10,857 nt of DNA, taken from positions 1 to 10,857 of the forward strand of contig JAKACS010000053.1 of NCBI GenBank assembly GCA_021821235.1, given 5' to 3'. A model generated the notes under the pieces. It was given only the letters and a program-made list of their open reading frames with translations. It was not told where the DNA came from and did no database searches. Positions 6,798 to 10,857 of this stretch are shown here, in pieces. Numbering within the stretch: position 1 is the first letter of the stretch; every line of letters starts with the position of its first letter. Both the position numbers and the translations under genes were made by a program. This stretch comes from Bacillota bacterium. Its GTDB lineage: Bacteria > Bacillota > Bacilli > Bacillales_B > DSM-18226.

Positions 6798-7355
6798 TTA
6801 AACTTTAAAAATTCCTCCCAATCCTTTTACCAAGGAGGTAACTTGATTGACTGCATTCATCATTTGACCTGCGGTATTCACCATTTTCGTAAAATCAACT
6901 GATCCATCCTGTGATTTAAAAGAATTAATCAATGAGTTCATACCGCCAGGCGTCTTTGGAAGGTAATTTTGCTTTGGGTAAGGGTTAGCGTTTGGATATC
7001 CGTTCATTGCCTGCGGATACTGATTTGGAATCGAGTACATTTCTTCTTGCGGCTGCAACGGATTTTGGAAAAGAAACTGGGCATCTTTTGGCGGATAATA
7101 TTGATTTTGATTGGAGTATGGCTGCGGCTGTTGGCTGTACCCCTGCTGATAGCTTTGCCCGAGTGGCTGATATTGTTGCGGATAATAAGGATTTTGCGCT
7201 GGATAAGCCTGCCAATTGGCTTGCTGATTAGGCACAGGATAAAAGGATTGCCGCCAGCCATGTTGAAACATGCGAAAATCATACGGATTTTTATACATTA
7301 TTTGCCCCGGGTATCGATCGTGAAAGGGGTTTTTCCGATTCCGTTTCGCAAACAT
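6798..7355 (-). CDS. yppG: YppG-like protein, Q/Y/P-rich, possibly spore coat associated
   Basis: A 185-residue protein of unknown function, resembling the YppG family by position and layout. The N-terminus is basic (MFAKRNRKNPFHDRYPGQ). Residues about 45-130 are low complexity, rich in Gln, Tyr, Pro and Asn (QQYQPLGQSYQQGYSQQPQ). The last 45 residues form a conserved-looking, mildly amphipathic tail (NSFKSQDGSVDFTKMVNTAG, then VTSLVKGLGGIFK). There is no signal peptide or membrane segment. The composition is reminiscent of Bacillus coat and outer-spore proteins, but this is only analogy. The start is uncertain: the ATG at 7355 lies 12 bases from GGAGG, and an in-frame TTG at 7361 lies 6 bases from it and would add two residues. 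A CATAAGTT element with an AC 16 bases upstream could be a mother-cell (sigma-K-like) promoter. The long ORFs opposite this gene are by-products of its repetitive codons. Confidence 0.75.
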   Translation of the reverse strand: MFAKRNRKNPFHDRYPGQIMYKNPYDFRMFQHGWRQSFYPVPNQQANWQAYPAQNPYYPQQYQPLGQSYQQGYSQQPQPYSNQNQYYPPKDAQFLFQNPLQPQEEMYSIPNQYPQAMNGYPNANPYPKQNYLPKTPGGMNSLINSFKSQDGSVDFTKMVNTAGQMMNAVNQVTSLVKGLGGIFKV

Positions 7356-7651
7356 GGGCAAACATCTCCTCCGCTTTTTTACTACAACTTATGCAGTTCC
7401 ATAAAAAAGGTGAAAAAATCAGCCAATGGCAAAACCAGCGAAAACGACGAAATATGTCGAAAGTTTCAATTTTTTAAAAACAAAAAAACTTATTTTTTCA
7501 TGTTAAGATAGTGAAAAGGACAAATTTAAAATAAACAGACAGCGTTTACATTATTATCTGACCGTATTTTGCATAAGCTCATCGTTGATTAAAGCGCAAG
7601 GCTCATTTTCATTTTCATTTTAAATTCTTATTTTTAATGAGGAGAACCGAT
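7356..7651. other. AT-rich intergenic region between divergent yppG and yppF
   Basis: This is the longest stretch without a gene. It holds the upstream signals of yppG on the minus strand and of yppF on the plus strand. I see an extended -10-like TGTTAAGAT (7501-7509), several A/T tracts, and repeated CATTTT units just before yppF. I found no open reading frame with a good ribosome binding site, no RNA gene and no clear operator here. Confidence 0.6.
7390..7411 (-). promoter_or_regulatory. Possible sigma-K-like promoter of yppG
   Basis: On the minus strand AC-N16-CATAAGTT lies about 25 bases upstream of the GGAGGAG ribosome binding site. The sigma-K consensus is AC, 16-17 bases, CATAnnnTA. 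The match is short and the -35 is only two bases, so chance is likely. Confidence 0.22.
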
Positions 7652-7861
7652 ATGGACATTCGCGAATTAAAGAGCATGTTTATTCAAGTTCGAAATTATC
7701 CGGCAGACCATGTTAATGAATTAATGGATTTTGCAAAAAAGGCTTATGTTCACAATGAAATCACGATCAAGGAATATCGTTTACTTGTTCGCGATTTAGA
7801 AGCGCAGGGCGCAGTTAGTCCACTCAATGACGAACTCCCCCTCTCCGTTGAAAAACAATAA
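7652..7861 (+). CDS. yppF: YppF-like small protein of unknown function
   Basis: A 69-residue protein matching the YppF family in size, position and layout (MDIRELKSMFIQVRNYPADH at the N-terminus). The first 50 residues are predicted helical with charged residues and regular hydrophobics (ELMDFAKKAYV, EYRLLVRDLEAQG); the rest is a short polar tail. There is no cysteine, signal peptide or membrane segment. AGGAGA precedes the ATG at 7652. The upstream in-frame ATG at 7637 overlaps that site, so it was not used. It converges with yppE, and the shared hairpin gives a strong terminator for this gene. The function of the family is not known to me. Confidence 0.75.
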   Translation: MDIRELKSMFIQVRNYPADHVNELMDFAKKAYVHNEITIKEYRLLVRDLEAQGAVSPLNDELPLSVEKQ

Positions 7862-7884
7862 AACAAAAGTTAAGTTTCGTACTC

Positions 7885-7931
7885 AACCGGGATGGCTATT
7901 AAGTTCGAAAGCCATCCCGGTTTTGTTTTTT
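7885..7931 (+). terminator. Strong terminator of yppF, overlapping the yppE coding end
   Basis: AACCGGGATGGCT (7885-7897) pairs perfectly over 13 bp with AGCCATCCCGGTT (7910-7922), then TTGTTTTTTC follows on the plus strand. The yppE stop codon (7901-7899) is in the loop, and one stem arm encodes yppE residues NRDG. The minus strand has no U-tract after the hairpin, so it is primarily a plus-strand terminator. Confidence 0.88.
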
Positions 7932-8279
7932 CATTTGACTTATGGTTTCGGTTAGGAAATACTCAACCGTCCGTTGAGCATTTAAAAATCTCGATCTGCT
8001 CGTTTCCGGAAAAAAAGCCTGAATCGACAATCGCTCGATATGCTCTGAGACGGATTCCAGCTGATGTAAATGGAGATGACTCGTCTCATTTTCATTCAGC
8101 CATACCTTCATCAAGGTTTTCCAATCACCGTTCACCTTTGCAACCTCATCAGCGAACGGTTTAACAAATTCGAAAAAGGGCTTTTGTTCCCCCGTTTCTC
8201 TGACTTCGTGATAATAGGTCAAAAACCTTTGATTATAATCGAAAAGTTGTTTTGTTAATTGAATTAGCTCTTCTTGCAT
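7899..8279 (-). CDS. yppE: YppE-like protein (DUF1798)
   Basis: A 126-residue soluble, highly helical protein, similar in length and in position to B. subtilis YppE, a DUF1798 member of solved structure and unknown function. The sequence is rich in aromatic and charged residues (QLFDYNQRFLTYYHEVRE, PFFEFVKPFADEV) and ends in a Lys/Arg/Asn-rich tail (MKKQNRDGFRT). It has no cysteine and no membrane segment. The ATG follows AGGTGAG with about 8-10 bases of spacing. It is separated from the minus-strand gene upstream (8393-8665) by a terminator and a candidate promoter of its own, so it may be expressed independently. Its stop codon is in the loop of the yppF terminator. Confidence 0.82.
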   Translation of the reverse strand: MQEELIQLTKQLFDYNQRFLTYYHEVRETGEQKPFFEFVKPFADEVAKVNGDWKTLMKVWLNENETSHLHLHQLESVSEHIERLSIQAFFPETSRSRFLNAQRTVEYFLTETISQMKKQNRDGFRT

Positions 8280-8301
8280 CTTTTGATCTCACCTGCTATC
8301 C

Positions 8302-8329
8302 AAAATAAGTCTGCGCGTTTTAGCTACAA
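8302..8329 (-). promoter_or_regulatory. Possible yppE promoter
   Basis: On the minus strand TTGTAG (8329-8324), 16 bases of spacer and TATTTT (8307-8302) match the sigma-A hexamers at four positions each. It lies just upstream of the yppE ribosome binding site and downstream of the preceding gene's terminator. Confidence 0.35.
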
Positions 8330-8344
8330 TCACCGATAACATAG

Positions 8345-8372
8345 GAAAAAATAAAAGTAGCCAAAGCTACTT
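8345..8372 (-). terminator. Terminator of the 8393-8665 gene
   Basis: On the minus strand AAGTAGC-TTTG-GCTACTT forms a 7-bp stem with a four-base loop, followed by TTATTTTTTCC. It lies 20 bases past the stop codon of the gene. Confidence 0.7.
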
Positions 8373-8392
8373 CCATTCACTATTTTATCTTG

Positions 8393-8665
8393 TTAATAAC
8401 CAAGTTCAAGTTTTAAGCCTTGATGACAATCAAGATACCGGTTTGCTTCATCTGCTTCCGTTTTGTCCGTCACCATGTATGCTTTTTGTTCAAGCAGGGT
8501 CAGCCCTTGATCTGCTTTTAAAATTCTGTTCATTTCTTCCCTTCTAAACTGGTTATCCAGATTGGAAAAACTTGTTTCAATTTCATTTTCCAATTCTTCA
8601 AGCTGGCTGTAAATTTCACTTAACATTGAAATAAGGGTTTCTTTCGCTACCGCCGTATTTGTCAT
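8393..8665 (-). CDS. Small acidic coiled-coil-like protein, probable YppD counterpart by position
   Basis: A 90-residue protein with no function I recognise. Residues 8-45 have heptad-like hydrophobics with many Glu residues (MLSEIYSQLEELENEIETSF) and look like an amphipathic helix or coiled coil. The C-terminal half has ADQGLTLLEQKAY and a single cysteine (CHQGLKLELGY). In B. subtilis yppD lies between sspM and yppE, and this gene occupies the same place, so YppD is the likely identity, but I cannot confirm this from the residues. The ATG at 8665 follows GGAGG at 8 bases. The frame extends 28 residues further upstream, but no start there has a ribosome binding site. A TACAAT -10-like element lies just upstream within an AATAC/GTATT palindrome. 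Confidence 0.7.
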   Translation of the reverse strand: MTNTAVAKETLISMLSEIYSQLEELENEIETSFSNLDNQFRREEMNRILKADQGLTLLEQKAYMVTDKTEADEANRYLDCHQGLKLELGY

Positions 8666-8810
8666 TTTCCAGACCTCCAACCGGTTAATACTATATTGTA
8701 TTCTCGCCTTTTTCCCTACTTCCTTCCGCGTTGACAAAACTAGAAGCAATTCGGCAAAGAAAGCGGCTGCTCGAGCCTTTTTCCTGTTTTTTTCGACATT
8801 TTGAAAGACT

Positions 8811-8841
8811 TGAATGAAATCAGGGTAATGGGCGCAAGCTA
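8811..8841 (+). promoter_or_regulatory. Candidate sigma-G (forespore) promoter of sspM
   Basis: TGAATG (8811-8816), 18 bases, CAAGCTA (8835-8841). The sigma-G consensus is TGAATA and CATACTA, so it matches 5 of 6 and 5 of 7 positions. Late forespore expression is expected for sspM. The predicted start (about 8848) falls close to the ribosome binding site, so the leader would be very short. A second possible promoter overlaps it: TTGAAA (8801-8806), 17 bases, GGTAAT. Confidence 0.4.
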
Positions 8842-8861
8842 CAGTTGGAGGTGGTTAGTCA

Positions 8862-8969
8862 ATGGCAAAAAAAGAAAACCGTAACAAAAAGCAAATACAA
8901 ACAGGCGCTGGGAAAAAGGCAGGCTATGGCGATAAAAAACTGGAAGGTCCAAACCGTCCGGCAGAATAA
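8862..8969 (+). CDS. sspM: Small acid-soluble spore protein M (SspM)
   Basis: A 35-residue protein (starting MAKKENRNKKQ and ending DKKLEGPNRPAE). The ending agrees with the B. subtilis SspM pattern DKKLGGPNRP as I recall it, and the strongly basic, Lys/Gln/Asn-rich composition fits minor SASPs, which are made in the forespore and packed into the spore core. It is encoded next to yppC, as in B. subtilis. GGAGGTG (8847-8853) lies eight bases before the ATG. The upstream TGAATG-N18-CAAGCTA suggests sigma-G control. A terminator hairpin follows about 15 bases after the stop codon. An overlapping 83-codon frame in the same DNA is spurious. The exact role of SspM in the spore is not known to me. 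Confidence 0.85.
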   Translation: MAKKENRNKKQIQTGAGKKAGYGDKKLEGPNRPAE

Positions 8970-8984
8970 CTACCGGTCAACAAC

Positions 8985-9014
8985 AAAAGCAAGGGGCAAT
9001 CCCTTGCTTTTACC
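8985..9014. terminator. Terminator between sspM and yppC
   Basis: AAAAGCAAGGG (8985-8995) and CCCTTGCTTTT (9001-9011) form a perfect 11-bp stem with a 5-base loop. Plus-strand readthrough ends in CTTTTACC, while the minus strand gives CTTTTGTTGTTG. It serves sspM and possibly yppC, whose stop codon (9012-9010) overlaps the stem. Confidence 0.8.
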
Positions 9015-9990
9015 ATTTTCGGTTCAGATGCAGCAGGCGCTTTGCAATCACGATGCCATTCAGTTGATCTTTCTTTGCTATATACCAATCTGTTAAATGA
9101 ATCGGATGCTTGTGGATGATTGGAGCATACAGCCAAGAAAGCGGAACACGCCTCTTGTTGCTCCAATCCTGAACTTGATGGCGATGATGTCGAATAACCG
9201 GGAAAGCTGCCCGCAAAAACGGGGTTTCCCTATTTTTGTGGGGAATTTTAAAATATTGTTCATAGTCATATCTTGACCCTGTATGCACCGTTTTCTCGGC
9301 AAACTCTAAAAAATAGGGGAATAACCTTTCGTCAAAAAGAATTTTCGCCAAGCGCCTTCCTAAATCAATCCGCTCTGAAAGACGGCGAAAACCATTCACA
9401 CTTGCTCCATAAACTTCCCCTCCGCAAGTCGGAAACAAAACACTGCTAAAGTGCAACCAATCTTGAAAAGAAAAAATAAGGGAACGAAATACCTTGTTTT
9501 GATAAACCGGATGCTCGATTACCGGTTTTTGAATGACATTTTGCTCATTAATAATTAATGAAGTCAACAGCCTTAGCGAATTTTTTTCCTGCCAAAATTT
9601 ATTCCACTCTTTTTGCATAAAAGCTGAAACATTAAAATAGGGGAGCAAGTGAAACAACTTCTTATTCCGAATCGTCGAATATTCATACAGTAAAAGCTGT
9701 GGAAATACGTCATGAAAAATTAGCCAATTAGCCCTTTCATATGTTAAAAACAATTGCTTTATTGTATTGACCGAAAGTAATTGGGGAAATACCGAACCCT
9801 TTAGGTCACACATATTCCAGCCGCCATTTCTTGAAACCATGCTGGCAAGAAACGCCCAGGGAATTTCCGGGTTTCTTTTGTAATAAGCAAAATAGGCATC
9901 TGTTCGTGAAATATTATCAATGTTTTTTCGATCTGTTACCATCTGAATTTGACGGATGATTTGTTTATCCTGTAATGTTAAATGATTCAT
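9010..9990 (-). CDS. yppC: YppC-like protein (DUF2515)
   Basis: A protein of about 326 residues, resembling the DUF2515 (YppC) family in length and in its place divergent from recU. The sequence is rich in aromatics and basic residues. Notable stretches are NISRTDAYFAYYKRNPEIPW (residues about 25-45), FLASMVSRNGGWNM, a YERANWLIFHDVFPQLLLYEY segment, HPVYQNKVFRSLIF and a basic tail (RHHRHQVQDWSNKRRVP). No signal peptide or obvious membrane helix is seen; the function is unknown. I chose the ATG at 9990, nine bases from AAAGGA; an ATG at 9996 is also possible, and the frame opens further to 10107, but that extension runs through the likely divergent promoter region and the beginning of recU. 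The gene ends at the sspM-facing terminator. Confidence 0.8.
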   Translation of the reverse strand: MNHLTLQDKQIIRQIQMVTDRKNIDNISRTDAYFAYYKRNPEIPWAFLASMVSRNGGWNMCDLKGSVFPQLLSVNTIKQLFLTYERANWLIFHDVFPQLLLYEYSTIRNKKLFHLLPYFNVSAFMQKEWNKFWQEKNSLRLLTSLIINEQNVIQKPVIEHPVYQNKVFRSLIFSFQDWLHFSSVLFPTCGGEVYGASVNGFRRLSERIDLGRRLAKILFDERLFPYFLEFAEKTVHTGSRYDYEQYFKIPHKNRETPFLRAAFPVIRHHRHQVQDWSNKRRVPLSWLYAPIIHKHPIHLTDWYIAKKDQLNGIVIAKRLLHLNRKW

Positions 9991-10059
9991 AGGCATCTTT
10001 CCTTTACGGTTAGCTTGCAGCAAGGAAAGTATTTTATACCTCCAAAGTCTGCTGCGATT

Positions 10060-10068
10060 TGTTATGAT
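10060..10068 (+). promoter_or_regulatory. Possible extended -10 promoter of recU-ponA
   Basis: TGTTATGAT is an extended -10 (TG-N-TATGAT). It would give a start near 10075, just before the GAGGTG ribosome binding site. No clear -35 element is visible at the usual distance. No LexA-like box was seen here. Confidence 0.4.
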
Positions 10069-10095
10069 AAGTAGTAGTTTGCGAGGTGTTTGAAA

Positions 10096-10695
10096 TTGAC
10101 TTATCATTATCCGAATGGAAAACGATTCATCCCTGAAAAACAGGCAAAAGCTTCATTACCGCAATATAAAAATGTCTCATTCAGTAACAGAGGGATGACA
10201 CTTGAAGAAGATTTAAATGAGACGAATGAGTACTATTTGGCGCAGAATATTGCTGTGATCCATAAAAAGCCAACTCCTGTACAAATTGTTCATGTCAATT
10301 ATCCGAAAAGAAGCGCAGCTGTAATAACGGAAGCTTATTTCAAACAAGCATCAACAACCGATTACAATGGAATCTACAAAGGGAAGTATATTGACTTTGA
10401 AGCAAAAGAAACGGGAAGTGCAACTTCCTTTCCGTTAAAAAATTTTCATGAGCATCAAATCCGCCATATGGAGGCTGTTCTCGGCCAAGGCGGCATCTGC
10501 TTCGTTATCATTCGCTTTTCGCTTTTTCAACAAGCCTATTTACTTGAAGCAAAGCATTTATTGAATTTTTGGAAGAGAATGGAGTCCGGTGGAAGGAAAT
10601 CGATCACAAAAGAAGAAATAGAACAAAGTGCTCATTACATTCCGCTTGGATTTCAGCCGAGAATTGACTATATTAAAGTAATAGACAATCTCTAG
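10096..10695 (+). CDS. recU: RecU, Holliday junction resolvase
   Basis: A 199-residue endonuclease that cuts four-way junctions in homologous recombination and also acts with RecA and RuvAB. The match to B. subtilis RecU as remembered is strong: YPNGK at the start, [65 protein letters not shown] and a C-terminal PRIDYI. Active-site residues D89, E102 and K104 are present. I start the protein at the TTG at 10096, seven bases from GAGGTG; the TTG at 10090 sits almost on the ribosome binding site. The C-terminus is slightly shorter than in B. subtilis. It precedes ponA by 52 bases and is presumably co-transcribed with it, a conserved pairing that links DNA segregation with cell wall synthesis. 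Confidence 0.95.
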   Translation: MTYHYPNGKRFIPEKQAKASLPQYKNVSFSNRGMTLEEDLNETNEYYLAQNIAVIHKKPTPVQIVHVNYPKRSAAVITEAYFKQASTTDYNGIYKGKYIDFEAKETGSATSFPLKNFHEHQIRHMEAVLGQGGICFVIIRFSLFQQAYLLEAKHLLNFWKRMESGGRKSITKEEIEQSAHYIPLGFQPRIDYIKVIDNL

Positions 10696-10747
10696 AAGCT
10701 TGTCTTAGCTAAAGTTTGGTGAGGTTTAGAAAGGAAGGAACTATAGA

Positions 10748-10857
10748 ATGGCAGAACAATTTCAATCAAGGGAGGAACGCCGCAAGCAGCTCAATGCGGA
10801 CAACGCAAAAGGCAACAAAAAGCGCAAGAAAAAAGCGGGCGGAGTTTTCAAAAAAGT
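10748..10857 (+). CDS. ponA: PonA, class A penicillin-binding protein 1 (5' end only)
   Basis: The first 36 codons of a bifunctional glycosyltransferase/transpeptidase that polymerises peptidoglycan; the gene runs off the window. The visible part is the cytoplasmic N-terminus, MAEQFQSREERRKQ followed by a Lys/Arg-rich run (NKKRKKKAGGVFKK). It agrees with B. subtilis PonA (MSDQFNSREARRK... KKGKKRKKGGLFKK) as I recall it, which goes straight into the membrane anchor. AAGGAAGGA precedes the ATG at 8 bases. It follows recU by 52 bases with no terminator between them, which supports one operon. Nothing can be said about the catalytic domains from this window. Confidence 0.9.
   Translation, partial: MAEQFQSREERRKQLNADNAKGNKKRKKKAGGVFKK

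Noticed and set aside
6969..7511. 180-codon open frame on the plus strand opposite yppG
   Set aside because: It is the antisense shadow of the repetitive Gln/Tyr/Pro codons; three more frames are open here for the same reason.
7499..7573. sigma-A promoter candidates for yppF
   Set aside because: TGTTAAGAT and TTTACA were considered, but neither pairs with a partner hexamer at acceptable spacing.
8845..9096. 83-codon open frame overlapping sspM
   Set aside because: It is out of frame with the clear SspM sequence and runs through the terminator hairpin.

Overview
The window looks like chromosomal DNA of an endospore-forming Bacillaceae (low to moderate GC, strong GGAGG-type ribosome binding sites, sporulation genes). 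The gene content and order sspM-yppC-recU-ponA, with yppE/yppF/yppG and yprA-yprB (mrfA-mrfB) to the left, match the recU/ponA neighbourhood of Bacillus subtilis as I remember it. The species cannot be named from the sequence. A short, class III-like hybrid cluster protein would fit a facultatively anaerobic, possibly moderately thermophilic Bacillus relative, but this is inference.

Layout from left to right. (1) 171-3729, minus strand: a two-gene DNA repair operon, the helicase MrfA (YprA) followed by the DEDDh exonuclease MrfB (YprB), translationally overlapped by 17 bases. A LexA-like box sits inside the putative mrfA promoter and a terminator hairpin overlaps the mrfB stop codon. (2) 3917-6744: three genes that I believe are absent between yprA and yppG in B. 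subtilis: a Crp/Fnr-family regulator (+), a convergent hybrid cluster protein gene hcp (-), and a divergent small heat shock protein gene (+). A near-perfect TGTGA-N6-TCACC palindrome lies upstream of hcp, centred at -41.5 from the predicted transcription start. This is the classical activating position for Crp/Fnr proteins, and the regulator carries the R-E-x-x-x-R recognition-helix residues that read TGTGA. Together they look like a self-contained nitrosative or hydroxylamine stress module. (3) 6798-8969: small Bacillus-specific genes: yppG (Q/Y/P-rich, coat-like), yppF, yppE (DUF1798), a probable yppD, and sspM, a 35-residue spore protein gene with a candidate sigma-G promoter. (4) 9010-10857: yppC (DUF2515, minus), divergent from recU (Holliday junction resolvase) and the start of ponA (class A penicillin-binding protein 1), cut by the window end.

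Genes are tightly packed and often convergent. Rho-independent hairpins lie at or inside the 3' ends of genes, so several stop codons fall in a terminator loop or stem. The longest stretch without a gene is about 300 bases (7356-7651). I see no mobile element, CRISPR array, tRNA or rRNA. I found no clearly undescribed system. The best leads are the regulator-operator-hcp module, the LexA-like box on mrfAB, and the small unknown yppC-yppG genes next to spore and DNA repair genes.
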